64,000 nucleotides of DNA from Pomphorhynchus laevis (GCA_012934845.2 WNNJ02001114.1:1-64000), one strand, 5' to 3'; shown: positions 43,401 through 59,040, counted from the stretch's first letter. Notes: generated by a model from the sequence alone, not told the origin. A program made the numbers and translations.

Positions 43401-46400
43401 TGCTTCTTCATTTGACTATTTCTTAATAAACGGACATGAGAAATACATAAATCTGGATTAAATAATTAAAAACAATAATTTATAATTCTGATGTGATAAT
43501 ATATTAAATAAAGTATCACAATTTAAAAATATTGACGGAGGATTTATAAAACAAAATTTGCTTCTTCATTTGACTACCTGTTAATAAACGGACATGAGAA
43601 ATACATAAATCTGTAATATTATAAAATTGTAAAATAATTTATAATTATGATGTGATAATATATTAAAAAAGGTATTACAATTTTTAAATATTGACAGAAT
43701 ATTAATAAAACACAATTTGCTTCTTAATTTGACTACTTGTTAATAAAGAGACATGAGAAATACAAATATCTGTAATATTATAAAGTTAAAAAAAATTATA
43801 AAATTATAACTTATCACAAATTAAAAATATTGACGGAGGATTTATAAAACACAATTTGTTTCTACATTTGACTACCTGTTAATAAACAGACATGAGAAAT
43901 AAATAAATCTGTAATAATATGAAATTATAAAATAATGTATAATTGTAATGTGATATTATATTAAATAACGTATTACAATTTTAAAATATTGACGGAGGAT
44001 AAATAAAAAACAATTTGCTTCTTCATTGACTACCCTTAATAAACGGACATCAGAAATACAAAAAATCTGTAATATTATTATATAATTATAAAATAATTTA
44101 TAATAATGATGTGATAATATATTAAATAGCGTATTACAATTTTAAAATATTGACAGAAGATTAATAAAACACAATTTGCTTCTTAATTTGACTACTTGTT
44201 AATAAAGAAACATGAGAAATACTTAAATCTGTAATATTATAAAATTAAAAAAAATAATTTATAATTATGATGTGATAAAATATTAAAAAAGGTATTACAA
44301 TTTTTAAATATTGACAGAAGATTAATAAAACACAATTTGATTCTTAATTTGACTACTTGTAAATAAAGAGACATGAGAAATACATAAATCTGTAATATTA
44401 TAAAATTAAAAAAAATAATTTGTAATTATGATGTGATAATATGTAAAAAGGGTATTACAATTTTAAAATATTGACGTAGGATTTATAAAACACAATTTGT
44501 TTCTTCATTTGACTACCTGTTATTAAACGGACATGAGAAATACATAAATCTGTAATATTATAAAAGTTTTAAATAATTTATAATTATGATGTGATAATAT
44601 AAACAACAACGTATTACAATTTTAAAATATTAAGGGAAGATTAATAAAACACAATTTGCTTCTTAATTTGTCTACTTGTTAAAAACAGACATGAGAAATA
44701 CATAAATCTGTAATATTATAAAATTAAAAAATAATTTATAATTATGATGCGATAATATGTTAAAGAGCGTATTACAATTTTAAAATATTGACGTAGGATT
44801 TATAAAACACAATTTGCTTCTTTATTTGACTACCTGTTAATAAACGGATATGAGAAATACATAAATCTGTAATATTATAAAATTACAAAATAATTTATAA
44901 TTGTGATGTGATAATATATTAAATACCGTATTACAATTTAAAAATATTAAAGAATGATTTATAAAACACAATTTGCTTCTTTATTTGACTACCTGTTAAG
45001 AAATGGACATGAGAAATACATAAATCTGTAATATTATAAAATTATAAAATAATTTATAATTATGATGGGATAACATATAAAAAAGAAGTATTACAATTTT
45101 AAAATATTGACGGAAGATTAATAAAACACAATTTGCTTCTTAATTTGACTACTTGTTAACAAACAGACATGAGAAATACATAAATCTGTAATATTATAAA
45201 ATTAAAAAATAATTTATAATTATGATATAATAATATATTAAAAAACGTATAACAATTTTAAAATATTGATGGAGGGTAAATAAAACACAATTTGCTTCTT
45301 CATTTGACTACTTGTTAATAAACGGACATGAGAAATACATAAATCTGTAATATTATAAAATTACAAAATAATTTATAATTGTGATGTGATAATATATTAA
45401 ATACCGTATTACTATTTAAAAATATTAAAGAAGGATTTATAAAACACAATTTGCTTCTTCATTTGACTACCTGTTAAGAAATGGACATGAGAAATACATA
45501 AATCTGTAATATTAAAAAATTATAAAAAAATTTATAATTATGATGTGATAATATATTAAAACACTTATTACAATTTAAAAATATTGACGGAAGATTAATA
45601 AAACACAATTTGCTTCTTCATTTGACTACTTTTTAATAAAGAGACATGAGAAATACATAAATCTGTAATATTAAAAAATTATAAAATAATTTATAATTAT
45701 GATATAATAATATATTAAACAATGTATCACAATTGTAAAATATTGACGGATGGTTAATAAAACACAATTTGCTGCTTCATTTGACTACTTGTTAACAAAC
45801 GGACATGAGAAATACATTAATCTGTAATATTATTTAAATTACAAAATAATTTATAATTGTGATGTGATAATATATAAAATAACGTATAAAAATTTTGAAA
45901 TATTGACGGAAGTTTAATTAAACACAATTTGCTTCTTCATTTGACTACTTGTTAATAAACGGACATGAGAAATACAAAAATCTGTCATATTATAAAATTA
46001 TAAAAAAATTTATTATTGTAATGTGATAATATATTAAATACCGTATTCCAATTCAAAAATATTAAAAGAAGCATTTATAAAACACAATTTGCTTCTTCAT
46101 TTGACTACTTGTTAATAAACAGACATGAGAAATACAAAAATCTGTAATAATATAAAATTATAAAAGAATGTATAATTGTGATGTGAGAATATATTAAATA
46201 AAGTATTTCAATTTTAAAATATTGACGGAGGATAAATTGAACACAATTTGCTTCTTCATTTGACTACCTGTTAAGAAATGGACATGAGAAATACATAAAT
46301 CTGTAATATTACAAAATTATAAAATAATTTATAATTATGATGTGATAATATATTAAACAGCGTATTACAATTTTAAAATATTGACGTAGGATTAATAAAA

Positions 46401-48519
46401 CACAATTTGCTTCTTCATTTGACTACCTGTTAATAAACGGACATTAGAAATACATAAATCTGTAATAATATAAAATTATAAAATAATGTACAATTATGAT
46501 GTGATAATATATTAAATAACGTATTACAATTTTAAAATATTGACGGAAGATTAATAAAACACAATTTGCTTCTTCATTTGACTACTTGTTAATAAACAGA
46601 CATGAGAAATACATAAATCTGTAATAATATAAAATTATAAAATAATGTATAATTCTGATGTGATAATATATTAAAAAACGTATTTCAATTTTAAAATATT
46701 GACAAAGGATAAATTGAACACAATTTGCATCTTCATTTCAATACCTGTTAAGAAATGGACATGAGAAATACATAAATCTGTAATATTACAAAATTATAAA
46801 ATAATTTATAATTATGATGTGATAATATATTAAACAGCGTATTACAATTTTAAAATATTGACGTAGGATTTAATAAAACACAATTTGCTTCTTCATTTGA
46901 CTACCTGTTAATAAACGGACATGAGAAATACATAAATCTGTAATAATACAAAATTATAAAATAATGTACAATTATGATGTGATAATATATTAAATAACGT
47001 ATTACAAATTTAAAATATTGACAGAGGATAAATAAAACACAATTTGCTTCTTCATTTGACGCCCTGTTAAGAAATGGACATGAGAAATACATAAATCGTT
47101 AACATTATAAAATTATAAAATAATTTATAATTATGATGTGATAATATATTAAATACCGTATTACAATTTAAAAATATTAAAGAAGGATTTATAAAACACA
47201 ATCTGCTTCTTCATTTGACTATTTTTTAATAAACGGACATGAGAAATACATAAATCTGTAATATTATAAAATTATAAAATAATTTATAATTATGATGTGA
47301 TAATATATAAAATAACGTATTACAATTTTAAAATATTGACGGAAGATTAATAAAACACAATTTGCTTCTTCATTTGACTACTTGTTAATAAACAGACATG
47401 AGAAATACATAAATCTGTAATATTATAAAATTAAAAAATAATTTATAATTATGATATAATAATATATTAAATAACGTATCACGATTTTAAAATATTGACG
47501 GAGGGTTAATAAAACACAATTTGCTTCTTCATTTGACTACTTGTTAATAAACGGACATGAGAAATACATAAATCTGTAATAATATAAAATTATAAAATAA
47601 TATATAATTATGATGTGAGAATATATTAAATAACGTATTTCAATTTTAAAGTATTGACGGAGGATAAATTGAACACTATTTGCTTCTTCATTTGACTACC
47701 TGTTAAGAAATGGACATAAGAAATACATAAATCTGTAATATTACAAAATTATAAAAAAATTTATAAGTATGTTGTGATAATATATTAAATAACGTATTAC
47801 AATTTTAAAATATTGACGGAAGATTTATAAAACACAATAAGCTTCTTCATTTGACTACTTGTTAATAAACAGACATGAGAAATACAGAAATCTGTAATAA
47901 TATAAAATTATAAAAGAATGTATAATTGTGATGTGAGAATATATTAAATAAAGTATTTCAATTTTAAAATATTGACGGAGGATAAATTGAACACAATTTG
48001 CTTCTTCATTTGACTACCTGTTAAGAAATGGACATGAGAAATACATAAATCTGTAATATTACAAAATTATAAAATAATTTATAATTATGATGTGATAATA
48101 TATTAAATAACGTATAACAATTTTAAAATATTGACGGAGGATTTATAAAACACAATTTGCTTCTTCATTTGACTACTTGTTAATAAACGGACATGAAAAA
48201 CACAAAAATCTGTAATATTAAAAAATTATAAAATAATTTATAATTTTGATGTGATAACATATTAAATACCGTATTACAATTTAAAAATTTTCAAGAAGTA
48301 TTTATAAAACACAATTTGCTTCTTCATTTGTTTACCTGTTAATAAACGGACATGAGAAATACAAATATCTGTCATATTATAAAATTATAAAATAAATTAT
48401 AGTTATAATGTGATAACATGTAAAATAACGTATTACAATTTTAAAATATTGACGGAAAATTAATAAAACACAATTTGCTTCTTCATTTGACTACTTGTTA
48501 ATAAACAGACATGAGAAAT
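40491..48519. repeat. Diverged satellite subfamily (AAAGAGACATGAG type)
   Basis: About 50 monomers sharing variants that are rare elsewhere: TACTTGTTAATAAAGA(G/A)ACATGAG, CTTATCACAAATTAAAAATATTGAC, and AGAAATGGACATGAG. Nearly the same unusual monomer (TTTTCAAGAAGTATTTATAAAAC) lies near both ends, at 40699 and 48289, so the block ends are related. No gene is seen. Confidence 0.8.
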
Positions 48520-51500
48520 ACATAAATCTGTAATATTATAAAATTATAAAATAATTTATAATTATGATGTGATAATATATTAAATAACGTATTACAATTT
48601 TAAAATATTGACGGAGGATAAATAAAACACAATTTGCTTCTTCATTTGACTACCTGTTAATAAACGGACATGAGAAATACATAAATCTGTAATATTATAA
48701 AATTATAAAATAATTTATAATTATGATGTGATAATATATTAAATAACGTATTACAATTTTAAAATATTGACGGAGGATTAATAAAACACAATTTGCTTCT
48801 TCATTTGACTACCTGTTAATAAACGGACATGAGAAATACATAAATCTGTAATATTATAAAATTATAAAATAATTTATAATTATGATGTGATAATATATTA
48901 AATAACGTATTACAATTTTAAAATATTGACGGAGGATTAATAAAACACAATTTGCTTCTTCATTTGACTACCTGTTAATAAACGGACATGAGAAATACAT
49001 AAATCTGTAATATTATAAAATTATAAAATAATTTATAATTATGATGTGATAATATATTAAATAACGTATTACAATTTTAAAATATTGACGGAGGATTAAT
49101 AAAACACAATTTGCTTCTTCATTTGACTACCTGTTAATAAACGGACATGAGAAATACATAAATCTGTAATATTATAAAATTATAAAATAATTTATAATTA
49201 TGATGTGATAATATATTAAATAACGTATTACAATTTTAAAATATTGACGGAGGATTAATAAAACACAATTTGCTTCTTCATTTGACTACCTGTTAATAAA
49301 CGGACATGAGAAATACATAAATCTGTAATATTATAAAATTATAAAATAATTTATAATTATGATGTGATAATATATTAAATAACGTATTACAATTTTAAAA
49401 TATTGACGGAGGATTAATAAAACACAATTTGCTTCTTCATTTGACTACCTGTTAATAAACGGACATGAGAAATACATAAATCTGTAATATTAAAAAATTA
49501 TAAAATAATTTATAATTATGATGTGATAATATATTAAACAACGTATTACAATTTTAAAATATTGACGGAGGATTAATAAAACACAATTTGCTTCTTCATT
49601 TGACTACCTGTTAATAAACGGACATGAGAAATACATAAATCTGTAATATTATAAAATTATAAAATAATTTATAATTATGATGTGATAATATATTAAATAA
49701 CGTATTACAATTTTAAAATATTGACGGAGGATTAATAAAACACAATTTGCTTCTTCATTTGACTACCTGTTAATAAACGGACATGAGAAATACATAAATC
49801 TGTAATATTATAAAATTATAAAATAATTTATAATTATGATGTGATAATATATTAAATAACGTATTACAATTTTAAAATATTGACGGAGGATTAATAAAAC
49901 ACAATTTGCTTCTTCATTTGACTACCTGTTAATAAACGGACATGAGAAATACATAAATCTGTAATATTATAAAATTATAAAATAATTTATAATTATGATG
50001 TGATAATATATTAAACAACGTATTACAATTTTAAAATATTGACGGAGGATTAATAAAACACAATTTGCTTCTTCATTTGACTACCTGTTAATAAACGGAC
50101 ATGAGAAATACATAAATCTGTAATATTATAAAATTATAAAATAATTTATAATTATGATGTGATAATATATTAAACAACGTATTACAATTTTAAAATATTG
50201 ACGGAGGATTAATAAAACACAATTTGCTTCTTCATTTGACTACCTGTTAATAAACGGACATGAGAAATACATAAATCTGTAATATTATAAAATTATAAAA
50301 TAATTTATAATTATGATGTGATAATATATTAAACAACGTATTACAATTTTAAAATATTGACGGAGGATTAATAAAACACAATTTGCTTCTTCATTTGACT
50401 ACCTGTTAATAAACGGACATGAGAAATACATAAATCTGTAATATTATAAAATTATAAAATAATTTATAATTATGATGTGATAATATATTAAATAACGTAT
50501 TACAATTTTAAAATATTGACGGAAGATTAATAAAACACAATTTGCTTCTTCATTTGACTACCTGTTAATAAACGGACATGAGAAATACATAAATCTGTAA
50601 TATTATAAAATTACAAAATAATTTATAATTATGATGTGATAATATATTAAACAACGTATTACAATTTTAAAATATTGACGGAGGATTAATAAAACACAAT
50701 TTGCTTCTTCATTTGACTACCTGTTAATAAACGGACATGAGAAATACATAAATCTGTAATATTATAAAATTATAAAATAATTTATAATTATGATGTGATA
50801 ATATATTAAATAACGTATTACAATTTTAAAATATTGACGGAGGATCAATAAAACACAATTTGCTTCTTCATTTGACTACCTGTTAATAAACGGACATGAG
50901 AAATACATAAATCTGTAATATTATAAAATTATAAAATAATTTATAATTATGATGTGATAATATATTAAACAACGTATTACAATTTTAAAATATTGACGGA
51001 GGATTAATAAAACACAATTTGCTTCTTCATTTGACTACCTGTTAATAAACGGACATGAGAAATACATAAATCTGTAATATTATAAAATTATAAAATAATT
51101 TATAATTATGATGTGATAATATATTAAATAACGTATTACAATTTTAAAATATTGACGGAGGATTAATAAAACACAATTTGCTTCTTCATTTGACTACCTG
51201 TTAATAAACGGACATGAGAAATACATAAATCTGTAATATTATAAAATTATAAAATAATTTATAATTATGATGTGATAATATATTAAACAACGTATTACAA
51301 TTTTAAAATATTGACGGAGGATTAATAAAACACAATTTGCTTCTTCATTTGACTACCTGTTAATAAACGGACATGAGAAATACATAAATCTGTAATATTA
51401 TAAAATTATAAAATAATTTATAATTATGATGTGATAATATATTAAACAACGTATTACAATTTTAAAATATTGACGGAGGATTAATAAAACACAATTTGCT

Positions 51501-52650
51501 TCTTCATTTGACTACCTGTTAATAAACGGACATGAGAAATACATAAATCTGTAATATTATAAAATTATAAAATAATTTATAATTATGATGTGATAATATA
51601 TTAAATAACGTATTACAATTTTAAAATATTGACGGAGGATTAATAAAACACAATTTGCTTCTTCATTTGACTACCTGTTAATAAACGGACATGAGAAATA
51701 CATAAATCTGTAATATTATAAAATTATAAAATAATTTATAATTATGATGTGATAATATATTAAATAACGTATTACAATTTTAAAATATTGACGGAGGATT
51801 AATAAAACACAATTTGCTTCTTCATTTGACTACCTGTTAATAAACGGACATGAGAAATACATAAATCTGTAATATTATAAAATTATAAAATAATTTATAA
51901 TTATGATGTGATAATATATTAAACAACGTATTACAATTTTAAAATATTGACGGAGGATTAATAAAACACAATTTGCTTCTTCATTTGACTACCTGTTAAT
52001 AAACGGACATGAGAAATACATAAATCTGTAATATTATAAAATTATAAAATAATTTATAATTATGATGTGATAATATATTAAATAACGTATTACAATTTTA
52101 AAATATTGACGGAGGATTAATAAAACACAATTTGCTTCTTCATTTGACTACCTGTTAATAAACGGACATGAGAAATACATAAATCTGTAATATTATAAAA
52201 TTATAAAATAATTTATAATTATGATGTGATAATATATTAAACAACGTATTACAATTTTAAAATATTGACGGAGGATTAATAAAACACAATTTGCTTCTTC
52301 ATTTGACTACCTGTTAATAAACGGACATGAGAAATACATAAATCTGTAATATTATAAAATTATAAAATAATTTATAATTATGATGTGATAATATATTAAA
52401 TAACGTATTACAATTTTAAAATATTGACGGAGGATTAATAAAACACAATTTGCTTCTTCATTTGACTACCTTTTAATAAACGGACATGAGAAATACATAA
52501 ATCTGTAATATTATAAAATTATAAAATAATTTATAATTATGATGTGATAATATATTAAAAAACGTATTACAATTTTAAAATATTGACGGAGGATTAATAA
52601 AACACAATTTGCTTCTTCATTTGACTACCTGTTAATAAACGGACATGAGA
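48520..52650. repeat. Homogeneous satellite block 2 (~26 near-identical monomers)
   Basis: Same consensus as the block at 3480-7540 and just as uniform. Monomers differ chiefly at one site, TAAATAACG versus TAAACAACG. In order from 48580 to 52230 the calls are T T T T T T C T T C C C T C T C T C C T T C T C, followed by one T and one A variant. The irregular T/C alternation shows no fixed higher-order unit. Confidence 0.93.
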
Positions 52651-55600
52651 AATACATAAATCTGTAATATTATAAAATTATAAAATAATTTATAATTATG
52701 ATGTGATAATATATTTAAATAACGTATTACAATTTTAAAATATTGACGGAGGATCAATAAAACACAATTTGCTTCTTCATTTGACAACCTGTTAATAAAC
52801 GGACATGAGAAATACATAAATATGTAATATTATAAAATTATAAAATAATTTATAATTATGATGTGGTAATATATTAAATTCCGTATTACAATTTTAAAAT
52901 ATTGACAGAGGATTTATAAAACACAATTTGATTCTTCATTTGACTACCTGTTAATAAACAGACATGAGAAATACATAAATCTGTTATATTATAAAATTAT
53001 AAAATAATTTATAATTATGATGTGATAATATTTTAAATTACGTATTACAATTTTAAAATATTGACGGAGGAGCAATAAAACACAATTTGCTTATTCATTT
53101 GAACTCCTGTTAATAAACGGATATGAGAAATACATAAATATGTAATATTATAAAATTACAAAATAATTTGTAATTATGATGTGATAATATATTAAACAAC
53201 GTATTACAATTTTAAAATTTTGTCGAAGGATTAATAAAACACAATTTGCTTCTTTATTTGACTACCTGTTAATAAACGGATATGAGAAATACATAAATCT
53301 GTAATATTATTAAATTATAAATAAATTTATAATTATGATGTGATAATATATTAAATAGCGTATTACAATTTTAAAATATTGACGGATGATTAATAAAACA
53401 CAATTTGCTTTATATTTGACGACTTGATAATAAACGGACATGAGAAATACATAAATCTGTAATATTATAAATTTAAAAAAAATTTATAATTATGATGTGA
53501 TAATATATTTAATAGCGTATTACAATTTTAAAATATTGACGTAGGATATTTAAAACACAATTTGCTTCTTTATTTGACTACCTGTTAATAAACGGACATG
53601 AGAAATACATAAATCTGTAATAATATAAAATTAAAAAAAAATAATTTTTAATCATGATGTAATAATATATTAAACAACGTATTACAATTTTAAAATATTG
53701 ACGGAGGAATTATAAAACCTAATTTGCTTTTTCATATGACTACCTGTTAAACAAATACATAAGAAATACATAAATCTGTAATATTATATAATTCTAAAAT
53801 AATTTATAATTATGATGTGATAATATATTAAATAGCGTATTACAATTTTAAAATATTGACGAAGGATTAATAAAACACAATTTGCTTCTTCATTTGACTA
53901 CCTGTTAATAAACGCACATAAGAAATACATAAATCTGTAATATTATAAAATTATAAAATAATTTATAAATATGATGTGATAATATATTAAATAACGTATT
54001 ACAATTTTCAAATATTGACGGAGGAATTATAAAACCTAATTTGCTTTTTCATATGACTACCTGTTAAACAAAGACATAAGAAATACATAAATCTGTAATA
54101 TTATATAATTCTAAAATAATTTATAATTATGATGTGATAATTTATTAAATAACTTATTACAATTTTAAAATATTGACTGGGGATCAATAAAACACAATTT
54201 GCTTCTTCATTTGACTACCTGTTAATAAACGCACATAAGAAATACATAAATCTGTAATATTATAAAATTATAAAATAATTTATAAATATGATGTGATAAT
54301 ATATAAAATAACTTATTACAATTTTAAAATATTGACGGAAAATTAATAAAACACAATTTGCTTTTTCATTTGACTAACTGTTTATAAACGGATACGAGAA
54401 ATACATGAATCTGTAATATTATGAAAATTTTAAAATAATTTATAATTGTGATGTGATAATATATTAAAAACCGTATTAATATTTTAAAATATTGACGGAG
54501 GATTAATAAAACACAATTTGATTCTTCATTTAACAACCTGTTAATAAACCTACATGAGAAATACATAAATCTGTAATATTATAAAATTTTAAAATAACTT
54601 ATAATTATGATGTGATAATATATAAATAACGTATACCAATTTTGAAATATTGACGGAGGATAAATAAAACATAATTTGCTTCTTCATTTGACTACCTGAT
54701 AATAAACGGACATGAAAAATACATAAATCTGTAATGTTATAAAATTACAAAATCATTTATAATTATGATGTGATAATATATTAAATAACGTATTACAATT
54801 TTAAAATATTGACGGAGGATTAATAAAACACAATTTGCTTCTTCATTTGAGCACTTGTTAATAAACAGACATGAGAAATACATAAATCTGTAATATAAGA
54901 AAATTAAAAAATAATTTACAATTATGATGTGATAATATATAAAATAACGTATTACAATTTTAAAATATTGACGGTGGAGCAATAAAACACAATTGGCTTC
55001 TTCATTTGACATCCTGTTAATAAACGGACATAAGAAAGACACAAACCTGTAATACTAAAAAATTATATAATAATTTAGAATTAAGATGTGATAATATATT
55101 AAAAAGCGTGTTACAATTTTAAAATATTGAGGGAGGATTAATAAAACTCAATTTGCTTCTTCATTTGACTACCTGTTAATGAACGGACATGAAAAATACA
55201 AATATCTGTATAAATTTTAAATTAAAAAATAATTTATAATTGTGATGTGATAATATATTAAATAACGAATTAATATTTTAAAATATTGACGGAGGATTAA
55301 TAAAACACAATTTGATTCTTCATTTCAGTACCTGTTAATAAAGTGACATTAGAAATACATAAATCTGTAAAAATATAAAATTATAAAATAATTTATAATT
55401 ATGATGTGACAATATATTAAATAACGTATTAAAATTTTAAAATATTGACGGACGATCAATGAAACACAATTTGCTTTTTCATTTGACTTACTGTTTATAA
55501 ACGGACATGAGAAATACATAAATCTGTAATATTACAAAATTATAAAAAATTTATAATTATTATGTGGTAATATATAAAATTACGTATTAATACTTTAAAA

Positions 55601-58600
55601 TATTGACGGCGGATTAATAAAACACAATTTGCTTCTTCGTTTGACTAACTGTTAATAAACAGACATGATAAATACATAAATCTGTAATATTACAAAATTA
55701 TAATATAATTTATAATTATGATGTGATAATATATTAAACAACGTATTACAATCTTAAAATATTGACGGAGGAAAAATAAAACACAATTTGCTTCTTCATT
55801 TGACTACCTGTTAATAAACGGACATGAGAAATACATAAAACCTGTAATATTATATAATTAAAAAATAATTTATAATTATGATGTTATAATATATTAAAAA
55901 AAGTATTACAATTTTAATATATTGACGTAGGATTAATAAAACACAATTTGCTTCTTCATTTGACTACCTGTTAATAAACGGACATGAGAAATACATAAAT
56001 CTGTAATATTATATAATTCTAAAATAATTTATAATTATGATGTGATAATATATTAAACAACGTATTAAAATATTGACGGAGGATCAATTAAAAACAACTT
56101 GCTTCTTCATTTGACTACCTGTTAATAAACGGACCTGAGAAATACATAAATCTGTAATTTTATACAATTACAAAATAATTTATAATTGTGATGTGATAAT
56201 ATATTAAACAACGTGTTACAATCTTTAAATATTGACGGAGGATTAATAAAACACAATTTGCTTCTTCATTTGATTACCTGTTAATAAACAGACATAAGAA
56301 ATACATAAATCTGTAATATTAAATAATTATAAAATAATTTATAATTATGATGTAATAATATATATTTAATAACGTATTACAATTTTAAAATATTGACGGA
56401 GGATTAATAAAACACAATTTGATTCTTCATTTGACTACCTGTTAATAAACGAAAATGAGAAATACATAAATCTGTAATATTATAAAATTATGAAATAATT
56501 TATAATTATGATGTGATAATATATTAAATAACGTATTACAATTTTGAAATATTTACGGTGGATTTATAAAACACAATTTTGTTTTTCATATGACTACCTG
56601 TTAATAAACAGATTTGATAAATACATAAATCTGTAAAATTACAAAATTATAATATAATTTGTAATTATGATGTGATAATATATTAAACAACGTATTACAA
56701 TCTTAAAATATTGACGGAGGATTAATAAAACACAATTTGCTTCTTCATTTGACTACCTGTTAATATACGGACATAAGAAATACAAATATCTGTAATATTA
56801 TATAATTATAATATAATTTATAATTATGATGTGATAATATATTAAACAACCTATTACAATCTTAAACTATTAACGGAGGATTATTAAAACACAATTCTTC
56901 TTCATTTGACTACCTGTTAATAAACGGAAATGAGAAATACATAAATCGGTAATCTTATATAATAATAAAATAATTTATAATTATGATGTGATAATATATT
57001 AAATAACGTATTACAATTTTAAAATATTGACGGAGGATTTATAAAACACAATTTGCTTCTTCATTTGACTACCTGTTAATCGAAGGACATGAGAAATAAA
57101 TAAATCTGTAATATTATAAAATAACAAAATAATCCATAATTTTGATGTGATAATATATTAAATAACGTATTACAATTTTAAAATATTGACGGAGGATTTA
57201 TAAAACACAATTTGCTTCTTCATTCTACTACCTGTTAAAAAACGGACATGAGAAATACATTAATCTGTAATATTATATAATTAAAAAATAATTTATAATT
57301 ATGATGTGTTAATATATTAAATAACGTATTTAAATTTTTAAATATTGACGGAGGATCAATTAAACACGATTTGCTTCTTTATTTGACTACCTGTTAATAC
57401 ACGGACATGAGAAATACATAAATCTGTAATATTATATAAATATAAAATAATTTATAATTATGATGTGATAATATATTTAATAGCTTATTACAATTTTAAA
57501 ATATTGACTTAGGATTAATAAAACACAATTTGCTTCTTCATTTGACTACCTGTTAATAAACGGACATGAGAAATACATACATCTGTAATACTATAAAATT
57601 AAAAAAATTATAATTATGATTTGATAATATATAAAATAACGTATTACAATTTTAAAATATTGACGGAGGATTAATAAAACACAATTGGCCTCTTCATTTG
57701 ACTACCTGTAAATAAACGGACATGAGAAATACATAAACCTGTAATATTATAAAATTTTAAAATTATTTATAATTATGATGTGATAATATATAAAACAACG
57801 TATTACAATTTTAAAATATTGACGGAGGATTAATAAAACACAATTTGCTTCTTCATTTGACTATGTGTTAATAAACGGACATGAGAAATACATAAATCTG
57901 TAATATTATAAAATTATAAAATAATTTATAATTATGATGTGGTAATATATTAAATTCCGTATTACAATTTCAAAATATTGACTGAGGATTTATAAAACAC
58001 AATTTGCTTCTTCATTTGACTACCTGTTCATTAACGAAAATGAGAAATACATAAACCTTAATATTATAAAATTAAAAAAATATATAATTATGATTTGATA
58101 ATATATTAAATAACGTATCACAATTTTAAAATATTGACGGAGGATTAATAAAACACAATTTGCTTCTTTATTTGACTACCTGTTAATAAACGGACATGAG
58201 AAATACATAAATCTGTAATATTTTAAAATTATAAAATAATTTATAATTATGATGTGATAATATATAAAATAACGTATAAAAATTTTGAAATATTGACGGA
58301 AGATGTATAAAACACATATTGCTTCTTCATTTGACTACTTGTTAATAAATGGACATGAGAAATACATAAATCTGTAATATTATAAAATTAAAAAAAATAA
58401 TTTATAATTATGATTTGATAATATATTCAATAACGTATCACAATTTTAAAATATTGACGCAGGATAAATAAAACACAATTTGCTTCTTTATTTGACTACC
58501 TATTAATAAACGGACATGAGAAATTCATAAATCTGTAATAATACAAAATTATAAAATAATGTATAATTATGATGTAATATTATGTTAAATAACGTATTAC

Positions 58601-58848
58601 AATTTTAAAATATTGACGGAGGATTAATAAAACACAATTTGCTTCTTCATTTGACTACCTGTTAATAAACGGACATGAGAAATTCATAAATCTGTAATAA
58701 TACAAAATTATAAAATAATGTATAATTATGATGTAATATTATATTAAATAACGTATTACAATTTTAAAATTTTGACGGAGGATTTATAAAACACAATTTG
58801 CTTCTTCATTTAAATACCTGAATATTAACGGACATGAGAAATTAAATC
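52651..58848. repeat. Diverged satellite left of the retroelement
   Basis: About 39 monomers with moderate divergence. Two adjacent pairs are locally duplicated, for example the AATTATAAAACCTAATTTGC monomers at about 53710 and 54025. The array stops inside a monomer at about 58842-58848, where the retroelement begins. No gene is seen. Confidence 0.85.
58843..58848. repeat. Possible left target-site duplication
   Basis: The left flank ends GAGAAAT-TAAATC and the right flank resumes AATAAATAAATCTG. Intact monomers read GAGAAATACATAAATCTG. The overlap of about 9-12 bp, present imperfectly on both sides, fits a short duplication made on insertion. AT-richness makes the exact length uncertain. 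Confidence 0.4.
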
Positions 58849-58977
58849 AGCTTACTAAGTCTACGTATTGTTATATAATTATTAAATAAACAAAACATAA
58901 TAATGCTAAATCAAAATTTAATAATTAAATAATAAAATTAATAATTGTTTTTAGATTTTCTATAATTTAAATCAAAT

Positions 58978-59008
<31 letters not shown>

Positions 59009-59040
59009 ATTTAAAATAAACGTCATTTTTATGAATTGAC
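58849..59040 (-). other. 3' tail of the retroelement
   Basis: Non-coding, very A/T-rich sequence between the structured segment and the satellite joint. It includes an imperfect TTTTTA-like run at about 58976-59020 (read on the minus strand). No gene is seen. The non-satellite boundary sequence AGCTTACTAAGTCTACG at 58849-58865 is probably the element's 3' terminus. Confidence 0.7.
58976..59020. repeat. Low-complexity (TAAAAA)n-like run
   Basis: Irregular repeats of TAAAAA/TAAAAAA on the plus strand within the retroelement 3' tail. Confidence 0.75.

Larger units (their letters stand above)
1..58848. repeat. 159-bp AT-rich satellite array, left part
   Basis: Head-to-tail tandem repeat with a monomer of 159 bp. 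The anchor CGGACATGAG recurs at 5044, 5203, 5362 and 5521, exactly 159 bp apart. About 370 monomers lie in this stretch and all have the same orientation. The consensus is about 20% GC (about 32 G/C in 159). Each consensus monomer carries a perfect inverted repeat, AATTATAAA and TTTATAATT, separated by ATAA. The most conserved part runs from GACGGAGGATTAATAAAACAC through TTTGCTTCTTCATTTGACTACC to the anchor. I found no CENP-B-box-like sequence. The consensus has at least one stop in the longest minus-strand frame every monomer, so it is not coding. A centromeric or heterochromatic role is inferred from array size and layering only. Confidence 0.97.

Noticed and set aside
54737-55042. Open frames of 61-101 codons on the minus strand of the satellite (also 8201, 22532, 29630, 33078, 33445, 35254, 37326, 46901, 52632, 54366), all reading a similar 53-residue pattern with SNEEANCVLL.
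   Set aside because: They follow from a 159-bp period divisible by three. The consensus monomer has stops in this frame, and the open copies are just monomers in which a stop has mutated. The hydrophobic pattern reflects A/T-rich codons. No start context or independent conservation is seen.
1-58848. CENP-B box or telomeric repeats in the satellite.
   Set aside because: No match to the TTCG....A..CGGG pattern and no TTAGG/TTAGGG-type runs were seen.
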